Shown: positions 1-8,544, counted from the first letter of the stretch. The stretch: 64,000 nt of DNA from Breoghania sp037026715 (GCF_037026715.1 NZ_JBANCG010000003.1:62001-126000), one strand, 5' to 3'. The notes: generated from the letters alone by a model not told the origin. Numbers and translations: made by a program.

Positions 1-539
1 GGCTTCTGCCCCGACAGCACTGCGGCATCGACGAAGTCGCGCGACTTGAGCGCCATCACCTCGCCGCGCAGCAGGCGTGCGACCGGTGGCCAGGACACGA
101 TGGCGATGGCAACCACGATGGAGGTGATGGAGGGCTGGAAGATCGCGACCAGCACGACGGCGAGCGCGAAGCTCGGCACGCTCTGGAAGAGTTCGGTGAA
201 GCGCATAAGGACGTCATCGACGATGCCGCCGAAATATCCCGCTAGCGCCCCGATCGGTATGCCGATGAGAAGCGACACCACGGTGGAGACAAGCCCCACC
301 AGCAGCGACACGTAGGCGCCATGGGCGAGGCCCGACGCGAGGTCCCGGCCCATCGTGTCGGTACCCAGGAAGTAGGTGGCGTTCTCGAACGGCGGCAAGA
401 AGGGCCGCTGCACCATCGCCCAGGGCGATTTGGGGAAGAGGAATGGTGCCGCCACGGCGAGCAGGACGATCAGAAACAGGATCACGAGCCCGGCGACGGC
501 GCCGCGATGTTTGGAGAAGCGTTTCCAGAAATCGGTCAT
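1..539 (-). CDS. Peptide/nickel-type ABC transporter permease, DppC-like (3' part cut by window edge)
   Basis: Reading the minus strand from the ATG at 539 gives about 179 codons open to the window edge. The protein begins MTDFWKRFSKHRG, has one membrane segment at about residues 15-33, then the motif LGTDTMGRDL typical of DppC/OppC permeases, followed by several more hydrophobic segments. It would form the inner-membrane channel of a peptide- or opine-type ABC importer together with the gene just upstream. Its ATG overlaps the stop of that permease gene (ATGA), so the two are translationally coupled. The C-terminus, including the rest of the EAA loop that docks the ATPase, lies outside the window. 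The ATPase genes are probably further along in that direction. Family assignment is firm; substrate is unknown. Confidence 0.9.
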   Translation of the reverse strand, partial: MTDFWKRFSKHRGAVAGLVILFLIVLLAVAAPFLFPKSPWAMVQRPFLPPFENATYFLGTDTMGRDLASGLAHGAYVSLLVGLVSTVVSLLIGIPIGALAGYFGGIVDDVLMRFTELFQSVPSFALAVVLVAIFQPSITSIVVAIAIVSWPPVARLLRGEVMALKSRDFVDAAVLSGQK

Positions 540-1507
540 GACGTCACCCGGATGCGCGGATCGACGAAGCGGTAGAGCACGTCCGTGATCAGGTTGAAGA
601 AGAGGACCATCGCGGCGGAGACGATGAACACGCCGAGAAGCAGGTTGTAGTCGCGCTGCGAGAGGGCCTCGAACATGAGCCTGCCGATGCCGGGCCAGGC
701 GAAGACGGTCTCGATCAGCACGGCGCCGCCCACCAGCTGGCCCGCCTGCAGGCCGGCCAGCGTGACCACCGGCAGCAACGCGTTGCGCAGCACATGCCGG
801 CGCTGGATGACCCGCGGCCGCAGGCCCTTCGCCTTGGCCGTCTTGACGAAATCCATCTGCGAGACTTCCAGCATGGAAGCACGGGTCATGCGCACGTAGA
901 TGGCCATGAAGAAGAGCCCGAGCGTTGTGGCGGGGAGCACCAGGTGGCGGGCGATATCGAGCGCACGTGCAAAGCCCGCATAGCCGGCGCCCACGGTCTC
1001 GTAGCCGAAGCCGGGCAGCCAGCCGAGCTCGATGGAAAACAGCAGCACCGCCATCAGTGCCAGCCAGAAGAGCGGGGTCGCGTAGAAGATCAGGGCGAAA
1101 AGCGAAATCAGCGTGTCGGAGAGGCGGCCCTGACGCGCGGCTGCCATGGCACCGGCGAGGACACCGAGACCGAGCGAGATGGCGAAGGCGGTCAGCGACA
1201 GCAGCAGAGTGGCCGGCAGTCGTTCCATGATCAGGTCGAGGACGGGAAGCTGCTGGCGATAGGAATAGCCGAGGTCGAGCCGCACCACGTGGGAGACATA
1301 GATCCCCAGCTGGACGTAGAGCGGCTTGTCGAGGCCGAAGCGTTCGCGCAGCTGTTCCAGGAACTGCGGATCGGCATCGCCCGCTTCGCCTGCCATGACG
1401 GCGGCCGGATCGCCCGGTGCGGCATGGATGAGGAAGAAGTTCGAAACGGTAATAACGAGCAGGATGAAAACGGCACGCACCAGCCTGCCGGCGAGGAAAC
1501 GGGTCAT
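536..1507 (-). CDS. Peptide/nickel-type ABC transporter permease, DppB-like
   Basis: This 323-residue protein is the partner inner-membrane permease of a peptide-class ABC importer. It starts with a membrane segment (residues about 10-30) followed by HAAPGDPA, the N-terminal signature of DppB/OppB/GsiC proteins. It has about six hydrophobic segments and an EAA-type loop around VKTAKAKGLRPRVIQRRH in the second half. Length matches the family (about 310-340). It lies between the substrate-binding protein gene and the DppC-like gene and overlaps the latter by 4 bp. A strong hairpin separates it from the binding-protein gene, which would let the binding protein be made in excess. The transported ligand cannot be read from the sequence. 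Confidence 0.92.
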   Translation of the reverse strand: MTRFLAGRLVRAVFILLVITVSNFFLIHAAPGDPAAVMAGEAGDADPQFLEQLRERFGLDKPLYVQLGIYVSHVVRLDLGYSYRQQLPVLDLIMERLPATLLLSLTAFAISLGLGVLAGAMAAARQGRLSDTLISLFALIFYATPLFWLALMAVLLFSIELGWLPGFGYETVGAGYAGFARALDIARHLVLPATTLGLFFMAIYVRMTRASMLEVSQMDFVKTAKAKGLRPRVIQRRHVLRNALLPVVTLAGLQAGQLVGGAVLIETVFAWPGIGRLMFEALSQRDYNLLLGVFIVSAAMVLFFNLITDVLYRFVDPRIRVTS

Positions 1508-1541
1508 CTCGATCTCCGGATCACAGAGTCTGACGGAGGGA

Positions 1542-1567
1542 GAAGAGCGGGCGCGTGCCCGCTCTTC
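1542..1567 (-). promoter_or_regulatory. Intercistronic hairpin between binding protein and permease genes
   Basis: An 11-bp perfect inverted repeat (GAAGAGCGGGC, loop GCGT, then its complement) starts 7 bp after the stop of the binding-protein gene on the minus strand. No T-run follows, so it looks like an mRNA-stabilising or partially terminating stem-loop, not a full terminator. Confidence 0.6.
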
Positions 1568-1573
1568 GTTGCG

Positions 1574-3121
1574 TCACTTCTTGATCCAGGCGTCGCGCAA
1601 GGAGTTCGGCAGGCCGGATGCGGTCGAGATCAGGTTTTCCACGTTGCACCGGTAGGTCGTGGGGAAACCCAGCTCCAGCAGCCATGCCACGGGCACATCC
1701 TCGCGCAGCTTGACCTGCACCTTGTCGTAAAGCTCCTGGCGTTTGGCTGCCGGGAAGGCAACGGCCGCCTCGTCGAAGAGCTTGTCGACCTCGGGGTTGG
1801 AATAGCCCTCGACATTGTTGAAGGGATTGCCCTTGGCGATCTGCGAGGACTTGTAGTTGCGGTCCACGCCGATGGCCGGGTCGCCGTTCTGGTAGAGGTA
1901 GGTGAAGGCGATGTCGTAGTCCCACTGCGACGTCTTCTGGTTCCAGCCGGCGACGTCGGTGGATTCGATCTCGACGGGAATGCCCACCTCGGCGAGGTTC
2001 TGCTTCACGGCCTCGGCCCAGCGCTGCCAGGTTTCGCCATAGGGCAGCGGCAGCAGTTTCAGCGGCTTGCCGTCATAGCCCATCTCCTTCAGCAGCGCCT
2101 TCGCCTTTGCCGGGTCATGCGGGTAGCTGGGCCCGACATCGTCATAGAAGGGCAGCTTGGACGAGATCGGTCCCGTGGCGACCTTGCCGTAGCCGTTCCA
2201 CAGCACGTCCTTGGCGAAGTTGCGGTCGAGCGCAAACATCACCGCCTGGCGGAACTTCACGTTGTCCATGGGGGGCTTGCGGTTGTTGAGCCACAGCCAG
2301 GACAGCGGCGCGAAGTATTCCCAGCCCTTTTCCGTGGTGCAGGTGTTGTCGAGCTTGGACAGACGCGGAATGTCGAAATTCTCGACCGAGCCGCCCGGCA
2401 GCACGCTCACCTGGCCGGTTTCATAAGCCACCGCGCGCGAAGCCGCGTCCGGGATGACGTGATAGTAGAGCTCGTCGATATAAGGCTTGCCGGGGAGATA
2501 GTAGTCCTCGTTCTTCACCAGCTTGATGTAGCTGCCGCGCTTCCACTCGGCGAACTTGTAGGGGCCGGTGCCGATGGGCTTTTCGTTGGCCGGATTGGTC
2601 TGGTAGTCCGTGCCCTCGTAGATGTGCTTGGGCACGATGGGCATGGTGTAGAAGGCGAAGCCGCGGATGAAGGCCTCAAACGGCTCCTTCAGCGTGAAGA
2701 CCACCGTGTGATCGTCAGGCGCTTCCACCTTGGCCACATGACTCATCAGGTTGCGATGGCGCGGTTGCAGCTTCATCAGGAAGTCTTCGACGGAGAACAT
2801 CACGTCAGCCGATGTCATCGGCTTGCCGTCATGCCACTTCACGCCGTCCTGGAGGTGGAACGTGTAGGTCAGGCCGTCTTCAGAAATGTCCCAGGACTTT
2901 GCCAGCGAGGGCATCGGCTTTAGGTTTTCGTCGTAGCGCAGCAGGCTCTCGTAGATGTTGCCGCCCACCAGCAGCGCCGGGCCGTTGGTGGTGATGCCGA
3001 TCATGACGCTGGGCGGTTCGGGCTGGACGATCAGGTCCAGTTTGCCGCCGCTCACGGGGTCCGCCAGGGCTGCGGAAACCGTGAGAGCAAGGGCGAATGG
3101 TATCGATAGCAGTCGTCGCAT
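1574..3121 (-). CDS. ABC transporter substrate-binding protein, family 5 (DppA/OppA type)
   Basis: A 515-residue periplasmic solute-binding protein of the SBP_bac_5 family. The ATG at 3121 is chosen because it is preceded by GAGGGA at good spacing and opens a clear signal peptide (MRRLLSIPFALALTVSAALA); an in-frame extension further upstream would mask it. The family landmarks are visible: an N-terminal part containing NIYESLLRYDENLKPMP, the segment LTYTFHLQDGVKWHDGKP, and FRQAVMFALDRN. It delivers its ligand, typically a peptide, opine or other amide-like compound, to the two permeases encoded downstream. It is divergent from a 2-hydroxyacid dehydrogenase gene, and the shared intergenic region carries a perfect palindrome that may control both. 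The specific ligand is unknown. Confidence 0.93.
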   Translation of the reverse strand: MRRLLSIPFALALTVSAALADPVSGGKLDLIVQPEPPSVMIGITTNGPALLVGGNIYESLLRYDENLKPMPSLAKSWDISEDGLTYTFHLQDGVKWHDGKPMTSADVMFSVEDFLMKLQPRHRNLMSHVAKVEAPDDHTVVFTLKEPFEAFIRGFAFYTMPIVPKHIYEGTDYQTNPANEKPIGTGPYKFAEWKRGSYIKLVKNEDYYLPGKPYIDELYYHVIPDAASRAVAYETGQVSVLPGGSVENFDIPRLSKLDNTCTTEKGWEYFAPLSWLWLNNRKPPMDNVKFRQAVMFALDRNFAKDVLWNGYGKVATGPISSKLPFYDDVGPSYPHDPAKAKALLKEMGYDGKPLKLLPLPYGETWQRWAEAVKQNLAEVGIPVEIESTDVAGWNQKTSQWDYDIAFTYLYQNGDPAIGVDRNYKSSQIAKGNPFNNVEGYSNPEVDKLFDEAAVAFPAAKRQELYDKVQVKLREDVPVAWLLELGFPTTYRCNVENLISTASGLPNSLRDAWIKK

Positions 3122-3182
3122 GCACTGTCCCTCGTGGCTCGGTAGGTGATTGTCATTGACGGCTGTTCTTGCTGACAGCTCG

Positions 3183-3200
3183 CGATATATCGATATATCG
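3183..3200. promoter_or_regulatory. 18-bp perfect palindrome, putative operator
   Basis: The sequence CGATATATCGATATATCG is identical to its reverse complement. It lies in the 170-bp space between two divergent genes, 62 bp before the binding-protein start and 92 bp before the dehydrogenase start. Position and perfect symmetry suggest a dimeric repressor or activator site serving both genes. No regulator gene for it is visible nearby, so the cognate protein is unknown. Confidence 0.5.
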
Positions 3201-3291
3201 GTTACAGCTTGACGCCGGCTGTCCCGACCTGTCAAGCATGATGGGAAGATGAATCTGCCCACCAAATCATCTCGCCTAAAAAACGATCACT

Positions 3292-4308
3292 GTGACCAGA
3301 GAAAACCATCCGGCTGCCAAGCGAATGACCACAAAGACACCTCCGGCGACGGCTTCGTCACCTCTGAGCAAGGCGCCCTCGCGGCCCGTCGTTGCCCTGC
3401 TCAGCACGCATCTCGACATGGATTTCATGCGCGGACCGCTCCAGAAAAAGCTGCCCGAGGCCGAGATCCGCAAGTGGCCCGACGAGGATGTGAGCGATGC
3501 CGATTTCGCCGTGTGCTGGCGTCCGCCGCATGGGGTGATGGCTGGCATGCCGCGGCTGCGCCTGCTCCACAGCATCGCCGCCGGCGTCGACAACATCCTG
3601 GCCGACCCGGAGCTTCCCGACCTGCCGGTCTGTCGTGTGGTCGACGAGAATCATGCCCGCGGAATGGCGGAATACGTGCTGTGGTCGGTGCTCTACTTCC
3701 ACCGGCGTTTCGATTCCGTTCTGCGCCGGCAGGCGGAGGGCGTCTGGGCGCCGCCGCGACAGCGTGCGGCCGGGGAGGTCACCGTCGGGATCATGGGCTG
3801 GGGCAATCTGGGGCGGTCCGTTGGCGGCGCCCTGCGTGCCTTCGGCTACAACGTTCGTGGCTGGGCGCGCACGCCGCGCGAGGTGCCGGACATTGAGTTC
3901 TTTGCCGGCGTGAGCGAGCGGGAGGCTTTCCTGAGGGGCACCGATATCCTGATCTGTCTGCTGCCGCTGACCGATGAGACCAACGGCATTCTCAATGCCG
4001 GGCTCTTCGCCAGCCTGCCGGAAGGCGCTGCCCTGGTGAATATCGGCCGCGGAGAGCAGCTGAACGAGGCGGATCTCCTGGCCGCTCTCGATGCGGGGCA
4101 TCTGCGCGGGGCGGTGCTCGATGTGTTTGCGCAGGAGCCGCTTCCGCCGGAAAGCCCGCTTTGGGCTCACCCGCGGGTGGTCGTCACCCCGCACATCGCC
4201 TCCACAGCGGACCCCCGCACCATCGCCGATCAGATCAGTACCAACATTCGCCGCATCCTTGCCGGCGAGGCTCTCGTGAACGAGGTGGATCGCCGCCGCG
4301 GTTACTGA
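3292..4308 (+). CDS. D-isomer-specific 2-hydroxyacid dehydrogenase, GhrA-like
   Basis: A 338-residue cytoplasmic NAD(P)-dependent oxidoreductase of the 2-hydroxyacid dehydrogenase family, closest in layout to glyoxylate/hydroxypyruvate reductase A. The Rossmann nucleotide-binding loop is GIMGWGNLGRSVGG. The catalytic arginine is in VNIGRGEQL, the glutamate in FAQEPLPPE and the histidine in VVTPHIAST. The GTG at 3292 gives this frame; the ATG at 3325 (MTTKTPP) is an equally plausible start, since the first 30 residues precede the conserved fold. It is divergent from the peptide-type transporter, suggesting it reduces or oxidises a 2-oxo/2-hydroxy acid derived from the imported compound; that link is inference. 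A textbook terminator follows 45 bp downstream. Confidence 0.88.
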   Translation: MTRENHPAAKRMTTKTPPATASSPLSKAPSRPVVALLSTHLDMDFMRGPLQKKLPEAEIRKWPDEDVSDADFAVCWRPPHGVMAGMPRLRLLHSIAAGVDNILADPELPDLPVCRVVDENHARGMAEYVLWSVLYFHRRFDSVLRRQAEGVWAPPRQRAAGEVTVGIMGWGNLGRSVGGALRAFGYNVRGWARTPREVPDIEFFAGVSEREAFLRGTDILICLLPLTDETNGILNAGLFASLPEGAALVNIGRGEQLNEADLLAALDAGHLRGAVLDVFAQEPLPPESPLWAHPRVVVTPHIASTADPRTIADQISTNIRRILAGEALVNEVDRRRGY

Positions 4309-4353
4309 TCGCGGGAACGACTGCCGACACTGCAAGCAGAATGCAAAACGGTT

Positions 4354-4380
4354 CGGCCCAGAAGGCTGGGCCGTTTTTTT
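4354..4380 (+). terminator. Rho-independent terminator
   Basis: An 8-bp perfect stem (CGGCCCAG / CTGGGCCG) with a 4-nt loop is followed directly by seven T residues. It ends the single-gene dehydrogenase transcript. Confidence 0.92.
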
Positions 4381-4545
4381 GTTTTGGACCGGCCGCCGAC
4401 GGACGGTGGCTGCAAGATCCGCAATCGTCAAACGGGCGTTGAAGCTATCCGTCCGCGTCCCCCCTGTCGCTCCCGTGGACCTGTCGCCCTCCCCCTCCTC
4501 GCAGGAAAGTTCTTGCGTCCCGGTCGCGATTTGAAACATAATAAG

Positions 4546-4573
4546 TGGAATAGAATTCCGCATAATGGAATTA
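4546..4573 (+). promoter_or_regulatory. Putative IclR-type operator upstream of TRAP operon
   Basis: Three GGAAT half-sites sit just before the dctP-like gene: GGAAT-AGA-ATTCC at 4547-4559, then another GGAAT at 4567-4571 that pairs with the preceding ATTCC. The first arm pair has T before it, giving TGGAAT, a half-site like the TGGAA-type sites known for IclR-family proteins. An IclR gene lies in the same operon (7687). The assignment rests on this match and on context. Confidence 0.45.
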
Positions 4574-4587
4574 ACTCGGGAGGAAAC

Positions 4588-5631
4588 ATGAAGCCCTTGG
4601 CAATCGCGGCGCTTGCCGCGTTCATCGCATGCCCAACGCTGGCGCAGGCGGAAACGACGCTGATTCTTGGTGAGGCCGGTCCCAATCGCGGGGCCCGGGC
4701 CGAGGCGTTGAACTGGTTCGTCGACAAGACGACCGAGCTGTCCGGCGGCGATCTGAAGTTCGATGTCCAGTGGGGCGGGGCGCTGTTTGGGGCCGGTGCG
4801 GCGCTGAACGGTGTTGCCGACGGGGTCGCCGATCTCGGCACCGTCATCTCCGTCTATTTCCCGCAGGAAATGGTGGCCTACGGCATCGCCGACCTTCCGC
4901 TCAAGAACGACGATGCCTGGGCGGGCATGAAGGCGACCGACGAACTGATGCGCACCAACGAGGCGATCAAGGCGAACCTCGCGGACAAAAATCTCGTCTA
5001 TATCGGGACGTTCACCACGTCCGCCGTTCACATCGGCTGCAAGGGCACGGCGATCCGGACCGCCACGGATATCAAGGGCCTCAAGGTGCGTGGCGTCGGT
5101 GCCTATGGCGATGCCTTCAAGGACCTCGGTGCGAACATCGTGCCGATGTCGGTCTATGACGCCTATCAGGGCCTCGACACGGGTCTTCTCGACTGCTCGC
5201 AGGGCTACAGCTATGCGACCGTCGCGCTGAAGCAGCACGAAGTCCTCACCAGCTACACGCTGCTGAACTGGGGGCAGGTGGGCGCGCTCGGTATCCTGAT
5301 GAACAAGGATGTGTTCGACAGCCTGTCGGCGGAAAACCAGAAGGCGCTCATGACCGCCGGTGCCGGCCTTTCCGACGAGTTGGGTCGTCTCATCACGGCC
5401 GACAACGAGAAGGCCATCGAGACCATGCGGGCAGCTGGGGTCGAGATCATCGAACTTCCCGACGTGCAGCGCGAGATACTGATCAAGGCGGGCGAGAAAT
5501 ACGTCAATGCCTGGGTGGCGCGTGCGGATGCGGCCGGCCTCGACGGAGCGGGGCTCCTGAAGGAATACAAGGGCCTGCTCGCCAAGTACGAGGCCGAGCG
5601 CGACGAGAAGGGTTATCCCTGGACGCGCTAG
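4588..5631 (+). CDS. dctP: TRAP transporter substrate-binding protein, DctP family
   Basis: A 347-residue periplasmic binding protein for a tripartite ATP-independent (TRAP) importer. The ATG at 4588 follows GGGAGGAAAC and opens a signal peptide (MKPLAIAALAAFIACPTLAQA); upstream in-frame codons are ignored for that reason. The DctP hallmark is the region DIKGLKVRGVG, whose arginine usually salt-bridges the ligand carboxylate. The protein ends GYPWTR. It captures an organic acid and hands it to the DctQ/DctM pair encoded next. The operon continues into CoA-ligase and beta-oxidation genes, so the ligand is probably a mono- or dicarboxylic acid that is activated to a CoA thioester; this is inference. 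Confidence 0.93.
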   Translation: MKPLAIAALAAFIACPTLAQAETTLILGEAGPNRGARAEALNWFVDKTTELSGGDLKFDVQWGGALFGAGAALNGVADGVADLGTVISVYFPQEMVAYGIADLPLKNDDAWAGMKATDELMRTNEAIKANLADKNLVYIGTFTTSAVHIGCKGTAIRTATDIKGLKVRGVGAYGDAFKDLGANIVPMSVYDAYQGLDTGLLDCSQGYSYATVALKQHEVLTSYTLLNWGQVGALGILMNKDVFDSLSAENQKALMTAGAGLSDELGRLITADNEKAIETMRAAGVEIIELPDVQREILIKAGEKYVNAWVARADAAGLDGAGLLKEYKGLLAKYEAERDEKGYPWTR

Positions 5632-5632
5632 C

Positions 5633-5669
5633 GGAATGGGGGCCGTTTCGCGGCGGCTCCCTCATTTCC
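5633..5669 (+). promoter_or_regulatory. Intercistronic hairpin after dctP
   Basis: Starting 2 bp after the dctP stop, GGGGGCCG (5638-5645) pairs with CGGCTCCC (5654-5661, one G-U pair), and the stem extends imperfectly through GGAAT / ATTTCC. There is no T-run. The 201-bp gap to dctQ otherwise shows no gene. Confidence 0.5.
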
Positions 5670-5832
5670 CATCGGGCGTTCCTCTTGCCGCATGCGCCGC
5701 GAGCCCTCGCCGCGCCCGGCAAGCGGGCGCCGTCACTCTCCTGAACATCGGGCGGATGTCGTCGGCTCCTCAAGGGCCGGAACGGATCGACACGATCGCA
5801 TCTGCCCGCCCGACCGCACCGAAGGTGTCGCC

Positions 5833-6342
5833 ATGCTGCGCCGGATCGAGCTTCTGCTTGTCGATCTCTCCATTTTCTCAGTGCTTGCTCTCGGCGTGCT
5901 GATTACCGCCAACGTGCTGATGCGGGCCCTGTTCAATACGGGCCTGCCCGATTCAACCGTCATCGTCGCGGAGCTGATGGTGGCGGCCGTCGTCCTGCCG
6001 CTCGCCGCCACCACGGCCAAGCGCGCCCACATCGCCGTGGAGTTCATCTCCAACCAGCTGCCGCCCCGCGTCGCGGACGGGCTTGTCGTGTTCGGCTCGC
6101 TCTTCGGCCTGCTGGCGCTGGCGCCGCTGATCTGGGCGGGCTGGCGCGAAGCGATAGACGCCTTCGAGAAGGGCGCCTTCTTCTTCGGCGAACTGCATCT
6201 GCCGAAATGGCCGGGCCGGGCGATCTTCGTGATCGGCATGTCGTTCTGCTGGCTGCGGCTTCTCGTGATGGTCGTGCAGGACATCCGGACCATCGCCACC
6301 GGCGGCATCCTGCCGGTCAACGACACGGAGGAGGAAGTCTGA
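5833..6342 (+). CDS. dctQ: TRAP transporter small permease, DctQ family
   Basis: A 169-residue inner-membrane protein with four predicted membrane segments (about residues 8-30, 45-65, 83-105 and 130-150), the length and topology of DctQ small permease subunits. The ATG at 5833 starts MLRRIELLLVDLS, immediately before the first membrane segment; a longer in-frame reading would add an arginine-rich, unlikely leader. The stop overlaps the start of dctM (TGATG), so the two permease subunits are translationally coupled. It scaffolds DctM and receives the loaded binding protein. Confidence 0.92.
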   Translation: MLRRIELLLVDLSIFSVLALGVLITANVLMRALFNTGLPDSTVIVAELMVAAVVLPLAATTAKRAHIAVEFISNQLPPRVADGLVVFGSLFGLLALAPLIWAGWREAIDAFEKGAFFFGELHLPKWPGRAIFVIGMSFCWLRLLVMVVQDIRTIATGGILPVNDTEEEV

Positions 6343-7679
6343 TGGACGGAACCACCGTCGGGCTCATCGCCTTCGTCGCGCTGATCGTGCTTCTGGGATT
6401 GCGCGTTCCCATCGCCTTTGCGCTTGCCGGTGTCGCGACACTCGGCACCTTCGCCATCTTCGCCTTTCGCACCGGCGTGTTCATGCCGGAGCGCGCGATC
6501 CGGCCGACCACGAGCCTGGTCTTCTCCAACAGCTTCGATCTGATCCACAGCTATGACCTGTCCATGATCCCGCTCTTCGTGGCGCTCGGGCACCTTGCCT
6601 ACAGGGCCGAGATCACCACCAAGATCTACCATGCGGCGCGGGTCTGGCTGGCGGCGATCCCGGGCGGGGTGGCAATGGCGTCGGTCGTCGGCTGCGGCGG
6701 TTTTTCCGCCATCACCGGCTCCTCCATCGCCTGCGCCTCGACCATGGGTCAGATCTGTGCGCCGGAAATGCTGCGCATGGGGTACGACAAGCGCCTGGCG
6801 ACGGCGTCTGTCGCTGCTGGCGGAACGCTGGGAAGTCTCATTCCGCCCTCCGTACTCTTCATCATCTACGGTATCTTCACCGAGACCTCGATCTCCTCGC
6901 TGTTCCTGGCCGGCATCCTTCCGGGTTTCATCTCCCTCCTCGGCTTCGTTCTCGTCATCTGGATCTGGGTCAAGCGCGATCCTTCCGCCGCGCCGGTCAA
7001 GGACGGGGTGGTCTCCATGCGCGAGCGCTGGCATGCCGCGCTGGAAGCCTGGCCGGCGGTGCTGCTCTTCGTCATCATCGTGGGGGGGATCTACGGCGGC
7101 TTCTTCACCGCGACGGAGGCCGCGGCGGTGTGCGTCTCGGTCACGCTCGTCATCGGTTTCGCCCAGCGCCGGCTTGGCGTGCGCTCGGTGATCGAGGCGC
7201 TGCGCAAGACGGCGATCCAGACCACGTCCATCTTCATCATCGCGGCGAGCGCCAAGATCTTCGTCGCCTTCGTCGCACTGTCGGGCGTTGCCGGCGACAT
7301 CGTCGGCGCGGTCCAGGCGATGGAGCTGAACGTGGTCATGCTGATGATCGCCATCGCGGCGATCTACCTGCTCCTCGGCATGTTCCTCGATCCGATCGGC
7401 ATCATGGTGCTGACCCTGCCATTGCTGGTGCCGCTGGTGGAGGGCTACGGGCTGGATCTGATCTGGTTCGGCGTTGTGGTGATCAAGCTTTTGGAAATCG
7501 GGCTGATCACGCCGCCGGTCGGTCTCAACGTGTTCATCATCGGCTCCGTCGTCGGGCGCGAGGTCCCCATCGATCGCATCTTTGCGGGTATCGTGCGGTT
7601 CCTGGCCATCGACTTCATCGTTCTCGCGCTGATCATGGCCTTCCCGATCCTGTCGCTTCTGATCCCGAATTCGATGTGA
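6342..7679 (+). CDS. dctM: TRAP transporter large permease, DctM family
   Basis: A 445-residue, very hydrophobic inner-membrane protein with about 12 membrane segments, matching the sodium-driven DctM subunit that does the transport. Recognisable stretches are GCGGFSAITGSSIACAST, GGTLGSLIPPSVLFIIYG and ITPPVGLNVFII, all conserved in DctM. The ATG at 6342 overlaps the dctQ stop. The next gene, an IclR regulator, starts only 7 bp downstream, so transporter and regulator are likely co-transcribed. Confidence 0.95.
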   Translation: MDGTTVGLIAFVALIVLLGLRVPIAFALAGVATLGTFAIFAFRTGVFMPERAIRPTTSLVFSNSFDLIHSYDLSMIPLFVALGHLAYRAEITTKIYHAARVWLAAIPGGVAMASVVGCGGFSAITGSSIACASTMGQICAPEMLRMGYDKRLATASVAAGGTLGSLIPPSVLFIIYGIFTETSISSLFLAGILPGFISLLGFVLVIWIWVKRDPSAAPVKDGVVSMRERWHAALEAWPAVLLFVIIVGGIYGGFFTATEAAAVCVSVTLVIGFAQRRLGVRSVIEALRKTAIQTTSIFIIAASAKIFVAFVALSGVAGDIVGAVQAMELNVVMLMIAIAAIYLLLGMFLDPIGIMVLTLPLLVPLVEGYGLDLIWFGVVVIKLLEIGLITPPVGLNVFIIGSVVGREVPIDRIFAGIVRFLAIDFIVLALIMAFPILSLLIPNSM

Positions 7680-7686
7680 GCCATCC

Positions 7687-8502
7687 ATGAGCCAGCAACC
7701 CGACACCACAGACCGGCGCTTCGCCACGACCCTCGCCCGGGGGCTGATGGTCCTGCGTGCCTTCCGCGCGTCAGACGACGGTCTGGGAAACGCGGAGATC
7801 GCCGAACGAACCGGGATCCCCAAGAGCACGGTCTCGCGCCTGACCTTCACCCTGCAGACGCTGGGATACCTGACCCATGCGCGCCGGCACGACCGCTACC
7901 GCCCCGGGCCGGCGCTTCTGGCGCTCGGCAACGTGGCGCAGGCGTCCATTTCCTTCGTCGATCTGGCCGGGCCGATCATGCAGCGGCTGGCCGACGAGAC
8001 GGGAACGCTTTCGCTTCTTCTCGTCCGCGATGAGATCAAGCTGCTGATCGTCAAGACCTGGCGCCCCAGGGGCGTGTCGTCGCTGTGGCTGGAAGTCGGC
8101 CACCGCATCCCGCTGCACGGCTCCTCCTCCGGCCATGCCCTGCTTGCTGCAATGCCGGACGACCTGTTCGAGCGGACGGTCGCCAACGCGGCGGGTGACC
8201 GCGGGCTGACGCCGGAACGGGCGGCCGAGGTGCGGCGCGAGTCCTACGACCAGCTCGTGGCGCGCGGCTTCTCCATCACCGCGCCCAGCGACTATTTCGC
8301 ATCCAGCATCCATGCGGTTTCCAAGCCCTTCTTCAGCCGCGATCTCGCCGAGCCGGTGATCTTCACCAACGGTGCCTTGCCGCAGGATCTGAGCGTGGAA
8401 CGCATGGAAAGGGAGGTCGGGCCGAAGCTGAACGAAGCCGTGAAGGAGCTTGAGCGGATGATGGGGCAACCGCCGTCGACCACGGTACGAAGCAATTGGT
8501 AG
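7687..8502 (+). CDS. IclR-family transcriptional regulator
   Basis: A 271-residue DNA-binding protein. The N-terminal winged helix-turn-helix is at about residues 13-70, with the recognition region AERTGIPKSTVSRLTFTL. The C-terminal two-thirds is an IclR effector-binding domain with the characteristic PLHGSSSGHALLAAM segment. It sits between the TRAP genes and the beta-oxidation genes, 42 bp before the latter, and is the obvious candidate to control both by binding the GGAAT repeats upstream of dctP. The effector would be the transported acid or its CoA ester; that is inferred from position. Confidence 0.93.
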   Translation: MSQQPDTTDRRFATTLARGLMVLRAFRASDDGLGNAEIAERTGIPKSTVSRLTFTLQTLGYLTHARRHDRYRPGPALLALGNVAQASISFVDLAGPIMQRLADETGTLSLLLVRDEIKLLIVKTWRPRGVSSLWLEVGHRIPLHGSSSGHALLAAMPDDLFERTVANAAGDRGLTPERAAEVRRESYDQLVARGFSITAPSDYFASSIHAVSKPFFSRDLAEPVIFTNGALPQDLSVERMEREVGPKLNEAVKELERMMGQPPSTTVRSNW

Positions 8503-8544
8503 TCCTCCTGAGGGAGGGCCTGGGAAACGGGAAGACAGAGCCGA

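Noticed and set aside
794..2923. Very long open frame (about 709 codons) on the plus strand antisense to the peptide-type transporter genes
   Set aside because: It lies opposite three recognisable minus-strand genes, has no signature and shows the Arg/His/Gly bias of a shadow frame in G/C-rich DNA.
3358..5238. Long minus-strand open frame across the dehydrogenase, terminator and dctP
   Set aside because: It crosses a strong terminator and two well-supported plus-strand genes and has no family features.
5733..7850. Long minus-strand open frame opposite the TRAP genes
   Set aside because: Composition (Asp/Arg/His runs) is typical of antisense shadows; the plus-strand TRAP genes are certain.
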